From the NCBI GenBank assembly GCA_025351785.1, contig JANXVF010000118.1:48850-112849 (forward strand): a DNA stretch of 64,000 bases, in the 5' to 3' direction. The translations under genes and the position numbers were made by a program. This document shows positions 42,480 to 52,694 of the stretch, in pieces. Numbering within the stretch: position 1 is the first letter of the stretch; every line of letters begins with the position of its first letter. A model generated the notes under the pieces. The model made no database searches, was not told the origin of the DNA, and saw only the letters and a program-made list of their open reading frames with translations. Source of the DNA: Flavobacterium sp. (GTDB taxonomy: Bacteria; Bacteroidota; Bacteroidia; Flavobacteriales; Flavobacteriaceae).

Positions 42480-43499
42480 ATGCATAAAAAAAGTATCCCA
42501 ATATTAATAGGAATTATAGGCTTGCTCATTATACTTTTAGCAGGATGTATTGGTTATATTATGGGAAATTTTGACGTTTTGTCTAAAAACAAAACCTCAA
42601 ATTTTTCAACAGTCGACAATTCAAAAGTTTTACAACAAATAGATGAATTAAAATTAATGTATGATTCAAAAATAGCTGATAAAACACTATCTTACAACAG
42701 TTTGCAAGTTCAAAAAGACAGTATAGCTTCGCTTGTAATTGCGCTAGAACAATCTAAAAGTGATGCAAACTCATTAATAAAATATAAAACACAATTTAAA
42801 AGTTTAGAATCTAAAATGAAAATTCTTGTTAATGAAATTGTTATTTTAAAGAATAAAAAATCTAATTTTTTTGAAAAAAAACAACCACAAAAAATTAATC
42901 TAATCGAACCAAAAGTTATTTCAGATATTCCAGTTTTAAGAAGTGAAAATATTGTTATCAAAAATGACATTACTTTAAACAAAAAAGAAGTTCAGATTTC
43001 AAAAAATGAAAATTTAAAACCCAAACAAGATGGTTTTTTTGATAAAATAGCTACAACCAAAATTGAATCTCAAATTGCAAAACCTGAAGTTGTATCAAAA
43101 AAAGTTGATAAGTCTTCAAACGTTTCGCTATCAAATTTGAAAGTAACTGCTATTATTTCTAAATCTGCAACAAAAAAAGTTGAGACAAATCAGGCTGATA
43201 AAACGGACTTAATTTTAATACAATTTACAATTACTGGTAACGATGCGGTGAAGGAAGGCGAAAAACTATATTATTTTCAAATAATAGACGGAAAAAACAA
43301 TGTTTTAGGAAAGCGTGTTACTCAATATTTTGATAATGAATCGTTAACCTATAGTTTCTCTAAATCATTTAGTTATGAAACTAAATCTGTAAATATTTCT
43401 CAAGAATTTTTATCAGAAAAATTTGTTAAAGGAACTTATAGAGTTAATATTTACGATCGAGATGTTTTAGTGTGCAAAACAACTTTTTCATTGCAGTAA
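42480..43499 (+). CDS. Membrane-anchored coiled-coil protein, unknown
   Basis: A 339-residue protein with one N-terminal helix (about 7-29, ISILIGIIGLLIILLAGCI-like), then a coiled coil (about 50-130), a long polar linker rich in K, S and V (about 130-215), and a compact beta-rich C-terminal domain (about 215-339: NLKVTAIISKSATKKVE ... GTYRVNIYDRDVLVCKTTFSL). The C-terminal domain would face the periplasm. No family is recognised. Confidence 0.7.
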   Translation: MHKKSIPILIGIIGLLIILLAGCIGYIMGNFDVLSKNKTSNFSTVDNSKVLQQIDELKLMYDSKIADKTLSYNSLQVQKDSIASLVIALEQSKSDANSLIKYKTQFKSLESKMKILVNEIVILKNKKSNFFEKKQPQKINLIEPKVISDIPVLRSENIVIKNDITLNKKEVQISKNENLKPKQDGFFDKIATTKIESQIAKPEVVSKKVDKSSNVSLSNLKVTAIISKSATKKVETNQADKTDLILIQFTITGNDAVKEGEKLYYFQIIDGKNNVLGKRVTQYFDNESLTYSFSKSFSYETKSVNISQEFLSEKFVKGTYRVNIYDRDVLVCKTTFSLQ

Positions 43500-43503
43500 A
43501 AAA

Positions 43504-44742
43504 TTAGCTCACAATCTTACCTTGAATTAAAACACTTTCTATTAAGTTTGATCCAAAAGAATAAGGAAGCTCATAATATGAACTAATTTCTTTGGTTATA
43601 ATTAAATTGGCTTTTTTTCCTTTAGTAATACTTCCATGAGATTCTGAGATTCCCATTGCAAAAGCTCCGTTTATTGTTGCTCCATTTATAGCTTCTTCTG
43701 GAGTCATTTTCATTTTTATACAGGCTGTAGATATAACAAAATTCATATTTCCCGAAGGTGTAGAGCCAGGATTATAATCAGATGCTAGCGCAATTGGCAA
43801 GCCCACATTTATTAATTCTCGAGCTGGTGTATATGGAATACCCAAAAAATAGGAACAGCTTGGTAATGCAACAGGCATTGTTTCTGAATTTTTTAATGCT
43901 TCAATATCACTTTCTGACACAATCTCTAAATGATCTACAGATAGTGCTTTATGTTTTATGCCAGCAGAAATCCCTTCAATACTATTGAACTGATTGACAT
44001 GAATTTTTGGGACTAATCCATATTTTTTACCTGCAACTAGAATTTCTTCCATTTGCGAAACAGAAAAATATCCTTTCTCACAAAAAACATCAATATAATG
44101 AGCAAGATTTTCGAACGCTATTTTTGGCAACATTTCATTAATAATCAAATCTATATATCCTTGCAGGTTGTCTTTAAATTCTTTTGGGAAAGCATGTGCC
44201 CCTAAAAAAGTAGCTCTAATTTTTATGGGATAATTTTCAGACAATTTTTTAATAACGCGCAACATTTTTAATTCGCCCTCGATAGTCAAACCGTACCCAG
44301 ATTTTATTTCGACTGCTCCAGTACCGTGTTTAATAATTTCTTCTAATCTACTTTTTGATTGATTATAAAGTTCAGTTTCAGTAGTTTCATTAAGTTTTTT
44401 TGCAGAATTTAAAATTCCACCACCATTGTTGGCAATCTCTTCATAAGTCAAACCGTTTATTCGGTCTACAAATTCTTGGACTCTATTTCCAGCATAAACT
44501 AAGTGGGTATGGCTGTCACACCAAGCCGGTAATACAATTTTTCCCGAAGCATTTATAGTTTTTTCGACTTCTATAGAAGGACAATCTTCCATAAGTCCAA
44601 AATCTGTAATAGTTTCATTATCAATCAATAAATATGCATTTTCTAATAATGGTAGTGAAGCCATATCTTTTCCAGCAACTTTTAATACCGATGCATCCCT
44701 TATTTGTATGAGCTGTTTAATATTTATAATTAGGGTTTTCAT
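43504..44742 (-). CDS. hutI: Imidazolonepropionase
   Basis: Third enzyme of histidine degradation (4-imidazolone-5-propionate to N-formimino-L-glutamate), amidohydrolase fold, cytoplasmic. Length 412 is standard. Metal-binding HxH is in CDSHTHLVYAGNRVQEF; IKSGYGLTIEGELKMLRVI carries the substrate residues typical of HutI; further metal ligands lie in THLGAHAFP and HVNQFNSIEG, and a conserved ASDYNPGS segment follows. No other hut gene is next to it, so the pathway is dispersed. Confidence 0.95.
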   Translation of the reverse strand: MKTLIINIKQLIQIRDASVLKVAGKDMASLPLLENAYLLIDNETITDFGLMEDCPSIEVEKTINASGKIVLPAWCDSHTHLVYAGNRVQEFVDRINGLTYEEIANNGGGILNSAKKLNETTETELYNQSKSRLEEIIKHGTGAVEIKSGYGLTIEGELKMLRVIKKLSENYPIKIRATFLGAHAFPKEFKDNLQGYIDLIINEMLPKIAFENLAHYIDVFCEKGYFSVSQMEEILVAGKKYGLVPKIHVNQFNSIEGISAGIKHKALSVDHLEIVSESDIEALKNSETMPVALPSCSYFLGIPYTPARELINVGLPIALASDYNPGSTPSGNMNFVISTACIKMKMTPEEAINGATINGAFAMGISESHGSITKGKKANLIITKEISSYYELPYSFGSNLIESVLIQGKIVS

Positions 44743-44810
44743 TTGTATATTTTTAATAAAAATAACTTAAAAATAATAAATATTCTTAAATTTAAAAAAA
44801 ATTAAAATTC

Positions 44811-45881
44811 GTGCGAAAAATCAAATATAAAAATGGAATTAAAGTAGTTCCTACATTTTTAGAATATACAGGATTACACACTCATGTTAAAACGCAATTG
44901 CAATTGTTTGTGTATGATGATTTGACATTGGAAGAATTTAATGATTTTAAATCGAGTGAAATTTCTAAACATATAATTAATAATAAAGTGAACTGGGTTA
45001 ACATTCATGGATTGAATGATATAGAAAAAATTAAATCTATTGGCGATTGTTTCCATATTGATCAATTTATGCTTGGGGACATTTTAAATACTACAAAAAG
45101 AACGAAACTTGAGGAACATAAAGATGTATTATTTTTTAATATAAAATCGCTTTTGCCTTCAAAAGATAACAAGACAATATCTGTTGAACAAATAAGTTTT
45201 ATATTGAAAGACAATTTATTACTTTCATTTCAAGAAAAAAAGAGTGATTTTTTTAATCACATCAGAGAAAGAATTCGAACACATTCTGGAATAGTTCGTA
45301 CACAAAAAGCTGATTATTTGTTGTATTTATTGTTAGATGCAATAATGGAAAATTTTTATATTACTATTGAAAATGAGGAAGATAGTGTAGAAGAACTTAT
45401 AAATTTAGCAAAAACAAGTACCAATCAAGATATTTTAGTTCAAGTTGAAAAACATAGAGATGATTTTAATTTTCTTAAAAGGTCTTTAATACCGCTTCGA
45501 GATTCATTGTATTCTATAAAAAGTATTAAAGGTGATGAGATTTTTGAAGTTATAGAATCTAAAAATTTTACCTTTTTTGATCGATTGCATCAAAAAACTT
45601 TAGAGTTGCTGGAACAAATCGAATACGATTTAACTACACTAGAAAGCGTTTCTAATTTTTATTTTTCAACCCAAAGTCACAAGATGAATGAGGTTATGAA
45701 AACCCTCACTGTCGTTTCAGTCTTTTTTATGCCATTAACTTTTATAGTAGGAGTTTATGGAATGAATTTCGACAATATGCCCGAATTGCACTGGAAATAT
45801 GGATATTTTGTAATTATAGGATGTATGTTTTTGCTTTTACTGGCAATGATATATTATTTTAAAAAGAAAAAATGGTATTAA
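44811..45881 (+). CDS. corA: CorA-type magnesium/cobalt transporter
   Basis: Inner-membrane divalent cation channel, 356 residues, GTG start. The long N-terminal cytoplasmic part ends in a long helix, and the pore signature is in VGVYGMNFDNMPELHW, between the two C-terminal helices (MTLTVVSVFFMPLTFI-like and YGYFVIIGCMFLLLLAMIYYF). The cluster of lysines at the end is also typical. Monocistronic, divergent from hutI. Confidence 0.95.
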   Translation: MRKIKYKNGIKVVPTFLEYTGLHTHVKTQLQLFVYDDLTLEEFNDFKSSEISKHIINNKVNWVNIHGLNDIEKIKSIGDCFHIDQFMLGDILNTTKRTKLEEHKDVLFFNIKSLLPSKDNKTISVEQISFILKDNLLLSFQEKKSDFFNHIRERIRTHSGIVRTQKADYLLYLLLDAIMENFYITIENEEDSVEELINLAKTSTNQDILVQVEKHRDDFNFLKRSLIPLRDSLYSIKSIKGDEIFEVIESKNFTFFDRLHQKTLELLEQIEYDLTTLESVSNFYFSTQSHKMNEVMKTLTVVSVFFMPLTFIVGVYGMNFDNMPELHWKYGYFVIIGCMFLLLLAMIYYFKKKKWY

Positions 45882-46235
45882 ATTATTAATTTAATTAAAC
45901 TTAATTTCAAATAAATATATCAAACAGTAGTTGCAACTAGTGAAGCAATCTATATCTTAATTCTAATATTCTACGTATAATTTTATATAAAAAAACCAAT
46001 AAAGTTATACATTATTGATATTAAATTTAAATATTTTGCTAGTCAAAAAAAAATTAAATTTTCTGATAAATAGCAAAAGTGTTTTTTATATGAGCTTTCT
46101 TATAATTAACTATTAATTTTTCATGTTTAAAAAAATCACTAAATAATGAATCAATTCTTATAATTTCAACATTTGAAAACTATAGAATAATTAATTTATT
46201 AATGATTTTGAGTTATAATTAGTTCACAAATAAAA
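45882..46235. other. Intergenic region with one possible gene remnant
   Basis: Apart from the short open frame at 46054-46179 (minus strand), nothing recognisable was seen. A clear terminator is missing. Confidence 0.4.
46054..46179 (-). pseudogene. Possible 41-residue C-terminal gene remnant
   Basis: An open frame directly after a stop codon encodes 41 protein-like residues (contains IIRIDSLFSDFFKHEKLIV, then KKAHIKNTFAIYQKI) and has no start codon. It looks like the end of a decayed gene; the end somewhat resembles SAM-dependent methyltransferase tails, but this is only an impression. It could also be chance in AT-rich DNA. Confidence 0.3.
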
Positions 46236-47633
46236 TTAGTTCAAATTCCCAACCATTTCTTCAGGTTTTACCCATGCGTCAAAATCTTCGGCTGTCACAT
46301 AACCTAGTCTAACAGATTCTTCTTTTAAAGTTGTACCATTTTTGTGGGCTGTTTGTGCTATTTCTGCCGCTTTATAATATCCTATTTTTGTGTTTAAGGC
46401 AGTTACTAACATTAACGAATTGTCGACTAATTCTTTTATTCTTTTATAGTTAGGCTCGATTCCAGATGCACAATGTTCTTCAAAAGACAAACACGCATCT
46501 GCAAGTAACTGAGATGATTGAAGAAAATTTGCTGCCATAACTGGTTTAAAAACATTTAATTCATATTGACCTTGCATTCCACCAACAGATATTGTAACAT
46601 CATTTCCAATAACTTGTGCACAAACCATTGTTAGTGCTTCGCATTGAGTCGGATTCACCTTTCCGGGCATTATTGAAGATCCAGGTTCGTTTTCAGGAAT
46701 TATTAATTCCCCAATTCCAGACCTTGGTCCAGAAGCTAACATTCTTATATCATTTGCAATCTTATTAAGTGAAACAGCAAGTTGTTTTAAAGCACCATGA
46801 CTTTCAACTAGTGCATCATGAGAGGCTAAGGCTTCAAACTTGTTAGGTGCTGTTACAAATGGTAAATTTGTAAAATTTGCTATATATGATGCTACTTTTT
46901 TGTCATAACCATCTGGAGTATTTAAACCAGTTCCGACCGCTGTACCACCTAAAGCCACTTCAGAAAGATGCGATAAGGTGTTTTTTAAAGCTTTTAGTCC
47001 ATAATTTAATTGTGCCACATAGCCAGAAATTTCTTGACCCAGTGTCAAAGGTGTAGCATCCATCAAATGGGTTCGTCCTATTTTTACAACATTTTTAAAC
47101 TCAATTGCTTTTGCATGCAAAGTATCGCGAAGTTTCTCAACACTAGGAATTGTATTTTCAATTACCGATTTATAACAAGCGATGTGCATTCCTGTTGGAA
47201 AAGTATCATTAGAGGATTGAGATTTATTAGCATCATCATTTGCCTTTACAACTGCTTCACCTTCACCTATTTTTAAACCAGCCAGAACTTGAGCTCTGTT
47301 TGAGATAACTTCATTAACATTCATGTTACTTTGTGTCCCAGAACCTGTTTGCCATATAACCAAAGGAAATTGATCATCAAGTTTTCCTTCCAAAATTTCA
47401 TCACATACTTGAGCAATTGCATCTCGTTTTTCGACTGATAAAACTCCTAAATCATGATTTGCATAAGCAGCAGCTTTTTTTAAATAAGCAAAACCTCTAA
47501 TAATTTCTTTTGGCATAGAGCCTGATGGACCTATTTTAAAATTATTTCTAGAACGTTCGGTTTGTGCTCCCCAATATTTGTCTGCAGGAACTTTAACATC
47601 TCCCATTGTATCTTTTTCTATTCTATAATTCAT
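46236..47633 (-). CDS. fumC: Fumarate hydratase, class II
   Basis: Reversible hydration of fumarate to malate in the citric acid cycle, iron-independent. The 465 residues carry the superfamily signature [11 protein letters not shown] and further active-site segments: [19 protein letters not shown] near residue 95, [30 protein letters not shown]. The end [15 protein letters not shown] is also family-like. Divergent from the small membrane protein at 47777. Confidence 0.97.
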   Translation of the reverse strand: MNYRIEKDTMGDVKVPADKYWGAQTERSRNNFKIGPSGSMPKEIIRGFAYLKKAAAYANHDLGVLSVEKRDAIAQVCDEILEGKLDDQFPLVIWQTGSGTQSNMNVNEVISNRAQVLAGLKIGEGEAVVKANDDANKSQSSNDTFPTGMHIACYKSVIENTIPSVEKLRDTLHAKAIEFKNVVKIGRTHLMDATPLTLGQEISGYVAQLNYGLKALKNTLSHLSEVALGGTAVGTGLNTPDGYDKKVASYIANFTNLPFVTAPNKFEALASHDALVESHGALKQLAVSLNKIANDIRMLASGPRSGIGELIIPENEPGSSIMPGKVNPTQCEALTMVCAQVIGNDVTISVGGMQGQYELNVFKPVMAANFLQSSQLLADACLSFEEHCASGIEPNYKRIKELVDNSLMLVTALNTKIGYYKAAEIAQTAHKNGTTLKEESVRLGYVTAEDFDAWVKPEEMVGNLN

Positions 47634-47720
47634 CTTAATTATTAATTTTTAATAGTTTATATTTTGTAAAAAAATCATGATATGTACAAAATTAATGACT
47701 AAAGAACTTTTAAAAAAATA

Positions 47721-47752
47721 TTTGTTTACTTTAATTTTATATTTTACTTTTG
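47721..47752 (+). promoter_or_regulatory. Full -33/-7 promoter
   Basis: TTTG at 47721-47724 and TACTTTTG at 47745-47752 are separated by 20 nt, a good fit to the Bacteroidota promoter TTTG-N(17-23)-TAnnTTTG. It precedes the small membrane protein gene by 24 nt. Confidence 0.6.
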
Positions 47753-47776
47753 TGATTGATATAAATATGTATAATT

Positions 47777-47947
47777 ATGTTTGAATTTTCTCAATATCTT
47801 GGTTTTTTAGCTTTTCTAACTATTCTAACAATAGGATTTTGGTTAATGATTTTTTTAGTTCATTTTGTTCCTTATTGGATCGGTGGTGCTTTATTTGAAA
47901 TTTATAAAGAGAAAAAGGCAAAAAAATTATCAGAACAAGCTAAATAA
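47777..47947 (+). CDS. Small membrane protein, unknown
   Basis: A 56-residue protein (MFEFSQYLGFLAFLTIL ... HFVPYWIGGALFEIYKEKKA) with one long or two short helices at about 6-42 and a lysine-rich tail KKAKKLSEQAK. It has a complete -33/-7 promoter upstream and a strong terminator downstream, so it is a real monocistronic gene. Function unknown. Confidence 0.72.
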   Translation: MFEFSQYLGFLAFLTILTIGFWLMIFLVHFVPYWIGGALFEIYKEKKAKKLSEQAK

Positions 47948-47963
47948 TTTTATTTCTGTTTAT

Positions 47964-48001
47964 AAAAAAAGGAACTCATTTTTAAGTGAGTTCCTTTTTT
48001 T
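47964..48001. terminator. Bidirectional terminator
   Basis: A-tract, stem GGAACTCA / TGAGTTCC extended by A-T pairs, 8-nt loop and T run. It serves both the small membrane protein gene and the convergent receptor gene at 48020. Confidence 0.92.
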
Positions 48002-48019
48002 ATTAAATTTATAAATTAA

Positions 48020-50515
48020 TTATCCCTGAAAATCTCCACCATCATTTCCGTCTGGATTTTGTTTTTTAGCCTTTTCTCTATCAGTTTTTTGTTTATTAAA
48101 TCTATAAGTAAATGAAAAATTGATTTGTCTTACACGAAATTGGTTCTCGCTATACGAATCTAACGTAGGCAAATTTGTTTGACTAATTCGCTTTCTTGAA
48201 TTAAACAAGTCGTTAATATTTAAAGATAGTGTAGCTTTATCTTTCAATATATCTTTACTAAAAGCCATGTTTACACCATAAACGCCTAACGATTTTCCTT
48301 GTGAATTATTTTGAGGTGCATTATATGTTCCGTTAGTTTGCCAATCAATTTTAAAAGGCAATGTAATTCTTGATGAAAATTTAGTAAACCAGCTAGTTGC
48401 ATTTGCGCTACCATCTTTTACAATTACATCGGTAGTTCCATTAAGAATGTATTGATAGTTTCCTTGAACCTTACTTTGAAAAAAGTTGAAACTACCATTT
48501 AATTTCCACCATTTAACGGGTGTATAATTTAAATTAAATTCAAACCCAATTCTCTCATCTTTATCCAAATTTACTGGGGTTGATAAATAAACTGGAGTAT
48601 CAACCAACTGTCCGTTTACAATAGCAGAAACGGTTTCTCCGTTTGGACGACGAATAAATTGAAAAAAGTTTTTTGTTTTGTTATAATACAATGAAGTTGT
48701 TAATGTAATTTTTTTCCAACGGTGTAAATAACCTAAATCAATCGCGTCTGTAAAAGACGGATTAATATCGGGATTACCCTGAAAAATATTAATATTGCTA
48801 CTATAATTTGAAAAAGGAGATATGAAACGGTTTCTAGGTCTAGAAATTCGCTTACTGTAATTTAATGATAATGAACTTTCGTCACTAATTTCGTAAGTTA
48901 AAAAAGCGCTCGGAAAGAAATTATTGTATTTTTTAGTATTGAAGTTGTTTGTAGATAACAAATTGATATTCAAATTTGTATCTTCATAACGTATTCCTAA
49001 AAGGTATGAAAATTTTGAAATCTTAGATCCAAATTGTGAGTATAAAGCATTTATTTTTTCTTTATATTGAAAAACATTTGTGTAAGTTGGATAGGGAGTA
49101 TAATTGCCACTGGCATCATAACTTCCAACTCGATAATCTACTAATAACTCATTAAAATCCCCTTTATATCCTGCTTCAAATTGGCTATTTTTTCCTATTG
49201 GAAGTACGTAATCTGTTTGAAACAAATTTCTATTTTGAGTTTCTAAATTTACTACAGATTCTTTTGTATTGCTATTTAATGAACCAGCATAAGAGTTAGT
49301 TATTGTGGAAAAATCATTATCAAAATTTTTAGTAACAGCAAAATCAAAGGTTAATTTGTGTCCATCTTTTTTGAAATTTTTAGTCAAATTTGAAGTATAT
49401 TCAATATCGCGAGTTTTTGTAAACTGGTCATTATATCTGTTTTGTATAAATGTATTGTTAGGTTCGTAGTTATACAAAACATTATTTTCTGGATTATTCC
49501 CATCGTTTTTTCTGAAATTAAATGCATTGGTCCATGTTAATGATTTATCTAAATACCAATCAACCCCAAAACTGTAATTATAACCTTGTCGTCCTCTAAT
49601 TCTGTCTAATCTTTCATTTATCGATTTATAAATTGATCCATCAGGATTTAAATAATTTGAATTTGTGAGTGATTTCCCTGGACCTTTTGCATCACTGTAA
49701 CCAATTCCTGTAAAGAGATTAAAATTTTCGCTTTTAAAATTTACAGTTCCGTTAATTCCATAATTTTTAGGATCACCAACTGTGCCAATAAAAACACCAT
49801 TCAAACCCTGATTTTTACCTTTTTTTAGAATAATATTAATAATTCCGGCACCGCCTTCAGCATCATACCGTGAAGATGGATTTGTGATAACTTCAACTTT
49901 ATCTAATGCATCTGCCGAAATAGTTTTTAGAGCATCAGCAATATTTATCGCATTTGAAGGTCTGCCATCAATTAAAATTTTTACATTATCATTTCCACGA
50001 AGACTTACATTTCCGTCTCCATCAACTGTAACTGATGGAACATTATCAAGTACATCACTTGCAGTACCGCCTTTTGCAGTGGCATCTTGACCTACATTAT
50101 ATATTTTTTTATCTAATTTGATTTCAACTGTAGCTTTCTGAGTTTTTATTACAACTTCTTTTAGTTGAGTTGCATCAAGTTCTAAATAAATAAAACCAAT
50201 ATTTGTATCTCCCTTAAGTACTTTATTATTAATAGTTAACGGTTTAAATGAGATAAATTCTGCTTTTATGTTGTAAACTCCAGGAAAAGCGTCGACACTA
50301 AATTCTCCTTTATCATTTGTTATAGCACCAGTAATTATTTTTGGATTTTTAGTATTTACTAAAGATATTGTTGCATATTCTAAAGGCTGATTTGTTCCTT
50401 TTTCTACAATTTTACCAGTGATTTTAATTTTTTTCTGTTCTGAATTCTCTTGAGAATAATTCAATAATGAATTCAGCAAAAGACATACTGTAGCTATTAA
50501 TTTAATTTTTTTCAT
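48020..50515 (-). CDS. TonB-type outer-membrane receptor with carboxypeptidase-like domain
   Basis: An 831-residue outer-membrane protein. After the signal peptide (cut near NYSQ, residue 21) comes a carboxypeptidase-regulatory-like beta-sandwich (about 30-115, KITGKIVEKGTNQPLEYATISLVN), a plug domain (about 120-230, GGTASDVLDNVPSVTVDGDG, SLRGNDNVKILIDGRPS) and a C-terminal barrel (OMP_b-brl_3 type), ending in strands INFSFTYRFNKQ plus a short polar tail. No TonB box can be assigned and no SusD partner is adjacent, so the substrate (peptide, siderophore or other) is unknown. Confidence 0.9.
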   Translation of the reverse strand: MKKIKLIATVCLLLNSLLNYSQENSEQKKIKITGKIVEKGTNQPLEYATISLVNTKNPKIITGAITNDKGEFSVDAFPGVYNIKAEFISFKPLTINNKVLKGDTNIGFIYLELDATQLKEVVIKTQKATVEIKLDKKIYNVGQDATAKGGTASDVLDNVPSVTVDGDGNVSLRGNDNVKILIDGRPSNAINIADALKTISADALDKVEVITNPSSRYDAEGGAGIINIILKKGKNQGLNGVFIGTVGDPKNYGINGTVNFKSENFNLFTGIGYSDAKGPGKSLTNSNYLNPDGSIYKSINERLDRIRGRQGYNYSFGVDWYLDKSLTWTNAFNFRKNDGNNPENNVLYNYEPNNTFIQNRYNDQFTKTRDIEYTSNLTKNFKKDGHKLTFDFAVTKNFDNDFSTITNSYAGSLNSNTKESVVNLETQNRNLFQTDYVLPIGKNSQFEAGYKGDFNELLVDYRVGSYDASGNYTPYPTYTNVFQYKEKINALYSQFGSKISKFSYLLGIRYEDTNLNINLLSTNNFNTKKYNNFFPSAFLTYEISDESSLSLNYSKRISRPRNRFISPFSNYSSNINIFQGNPDINPSFTDAIDLGYLHRWKKITLTTSLYYNKTKNFFQFIRRPNGETVSAIVNGQLVDTPVYLSTPVNLDKDERIGFEFNLNYTPVKWWKLNGSFNFFQSKVQGNYQYILNGTTDVIVKDGSANATSWFTKFSSRITLPFKIDWQTNGTYNAPQNNSQGKSLGVYGVNMAFSKDILKDKATLSLNINDLFNSRKRISQTNLPTLDSYSENQFRVRQINFSFTYRFNKQKTDREKAKKQNPDGNDGGDFQG

Positions 50516-50706
50516 TGATTTTTTTTGAATTTTAATTCCGAAGCAAAACTAAACAATCGTTTAAATGTGTTTTCCCAAAGGTTTGTTAAAAGAATTATTT
50601 TCATAAAATTTAATATTGATTTAACATAAGATGGCGATTAAAATCAAGCTTTAATTTTTGGTAATTACAATAAAAAATGTAAATTCGTACATAAAAAAAT
50701 GCTGTA

Positions 50707-51654
50707 ATGTTTATAGAACAAGGGTTTAAAACAGATAATAAATTTTGGAAATATCTTTTGGGTTCGTTTGTTACATTTTTTGCATCACAAATAGGGACGA
50801 TACCACTGCTAGTTGCTATTGCAATAAAATCGGTTTTAAAAGGTAAACCGTTTCCTTCAAGTCAAAATCAGATAATGACTTATTTAGATTCAAATTTTAC
50901 TCTTTTTTTAATTTTAATTTCTTTTGGTTTTGGTCTTTTAGCTTTATATTTTGTAGTTGTTAAATTTCACAAACAACCATTTTTATTAGTAACTACATCA
51001 AGGCAAAAAGTAGATTGGAATAGGATATTATTCTCTTTTATAATTTGGTCTGTACTCAGTTTAATTTTCACACTTTATGATTATTATAGTAGTCCAAAGG
51101 ATTATATATTCAATTTTCATTTAGTTCCATTTTTAATATTATTTGTTGTTGCTACGCTTTTTATTCCGATTCAAACTAGTACAGAAGAATATGTTTTTCG
51201 AGGTTATTTGATGCAAGGTTTCGGAAATTTATCTAAAAACAAATGGTTTCCTTTAGTAATGACTTCATTAATTTTTGGGGGTATGCATATTGCAAATCCA
51301 GAAGTTGAAAAAATGGGTTATATCATTATGATTTATTACATAGGAACTGGCTTTTTTTTAGGAATATTGGCATTAATGGATGAAGGATTAGAACTTTCAT
51401 TAGGATTTCATGCATCAAATAATTTAATTGGTGCACTACTGGTAACTTCAGATTGGTCGGTTTTTCAAACTAATGCAGTATTTAAAGATGTGTCAAACCC
51501 AACTGCAGGATATGAAGTTTTGTTTCCAGTGTTTGTAATATTTCCAATGTTACTTTTCGTTTTTAGCAAAAAGTATGGCTGGACAGATTGGAAAGAAAAA
51601 TTGACAGGAAAAATAACTACTATTAACATTTTATCTACACAAAAATATGAATAA
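50707..51654 (+). CDS. CPBP-family intramembrane metalloprotease
   Basis: A 315-residue membrane protein of the CAAX-protease/bacteriocin-processing (Abi) family with about eight hydrophobic segments. All three motifs are present: STEEYVFRGYLMQGF (EExxxR), SLIFGGMHIANPE (FxxxH) and LSLGFHASNNLIG (HxxxN). In prokaryotes they process membrane-bound peptides or act in self-immunity. Its end overlaps the start of menE by 8 nt, so the two are cotranscribed; why a CPBP protease accompanies menE in this group is not known. Confidence 0.93.
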   Translation: MFIEQGFKTDNKFWKYLLGSFVTFFASQIGTIPLLVAIAIKSVLKGKPFPSSQNQIMTYLDSNFTLFLILISFGFGLLALYFVVVKFHKQPFLLVTTSRQKVDWNRILFSFIIWSVLSLIFTLYDYYSSPKDYIFNFHLVPFLILFVVATLFIPIQTSTEEYVFRGYLMQGFGNLSKNKWFPLVMTSLIFGGMHIANPEVEKMGYIIMIYYIGTGFFLGILALMDEGLELSLGFHASNNLIGALLVTSDWSVFQTNAVFKDVSNPTAGYEVLFPVFVIFPMLLFVFSKKYGWTDWKEKLTGKITTINILSTQKYE

Positions 51655-52687
51655 TCCAACCTATGAAAACGTTCACAATTTATTTAAGCTAAATGGTTTT
51701 CATTTAAATCGTGAAGATTTATGTCGTGTTGCATATAGTTTTATAAAAGAAGGAGAAGATTTTGAGAAACCTGTTGGCGATTTTTTATTAGATTGGTTTG
51801 ATCCAAAATCATATATCGAAATGCACACTTCGGGATCGACAGGAATACCAAAGATAATTCGTGTTGACAAACAAGCAATGGTAAATTCTGCTCTAGCAAC
51901 TGGCGATTTTTTTGAACTTGCTGCAGGAAATAAAGCATTACATTGTTTACCAGTAAAATATGTTGCGGGAAAAATGATGTTAGTTAGAGCTATGATTTTA
52001 GGTTTAGATTTAGAATTTGTTGCGCCAAGTTCTCATCCATTATCAAATAACGATTATGATTATGATTTTGTTGCGATGGTACCTATTCAAGCTCAAAATT
52101 CATTAAATGAACTTAAAAAAGTAAAGAAACTAATAGTTGGAGGAGCAAAAATAAATGCAAGTTTAGCAAGTCAATTGGCTAAATTGCCAACTCAAGTATT
52201 TGAAACTTATGGCATGACTGAAACTATTTCTCATATCGCTGCAAAACGAGTAGGAGAAAAGGCTTTTACTGTTTTGCCAAATGTTACAATATCATATGAC
52301 GATCAAAATTGTTTAGTCATTCACGCGCCTAGAATAAGCGATGAAGTAATAGAAACTAACGATATTGTTGAATTGGTTAATGAAAATCAATTTATATTTT
52401 TTGGCAGAATAGATAATGTTATAAACAGTGGAGGCATTAAATTAATACCAGAACAAATAGAAGAAAAATTAGCAAGAAAAATAGAACAGCGGTATTTTAT
52501 TTCATCTGTTGAAGATAAAATATTGGGTGATAAAGTTATTCTTGTTATAGAAGGCAAACCTTATGAAGTTGATAATTCTATATTTGATAATTTAGACAAA
52601 TATGAAAAACCAAAAGATATTATTTTTGTCCCGAAATTTAAAGAAACTGGAACAGGAAAAATTATAAGAGGTGCAAGTTTAGAATAA
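51647..52687 (+). CDS. menE: o-Succinylbenzoate-CoA ligase (short form)
   Basis: Adenylate-forming enzyme activating o-succinylbenzoate with CoA for MenB. AMP-binding signatures are present: EMHTSGSTGIPKIIRV (P-loop), FETYGMTETISHIA, FFGRIDNVINSGGIKL and GTGKIIRG with the catalytic lysine. At 346 residues it is shorter than the 450-500 of Proteobacteria and Firmicutes but normal for Bacteroidota MenE. Coupled to the CPBP gene. Substrate identity is supported by menB, menA, menC and menD in the same window. Confidence 0.9.
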   Translation: MNNPTYENVHNLFKLNGFHLNREDLCRVAYSFIKEGEDFEKPVGDFLLDWFDPKSYIEMHTSGSTGIPKIIRVDKQAMVNSALATGDFFELAAGNKALHCLPVKYVAGKMMLVRAMILGLDLEFVAPSSHPLSNNDYDYDFVAMVPIQAQNSLNELKKVKKLIVGGAKINASLASQLAKLPTQVFETYGMTETISHIAAKRVGEKAFTVLPNVTISYDDQNCLVIHAPRISDEVIETNDIVELVNENQFIFFGRIDNVINSGGIKLIPEQIEEKLARKIEQRYFISSVEDKILGDKVILVIEGKPYEVDNSIFDNLDKYEKPKDIIFVPKFKETGTGKIIRGASLE

Positions 52688-52694
52688 TCTTGTT

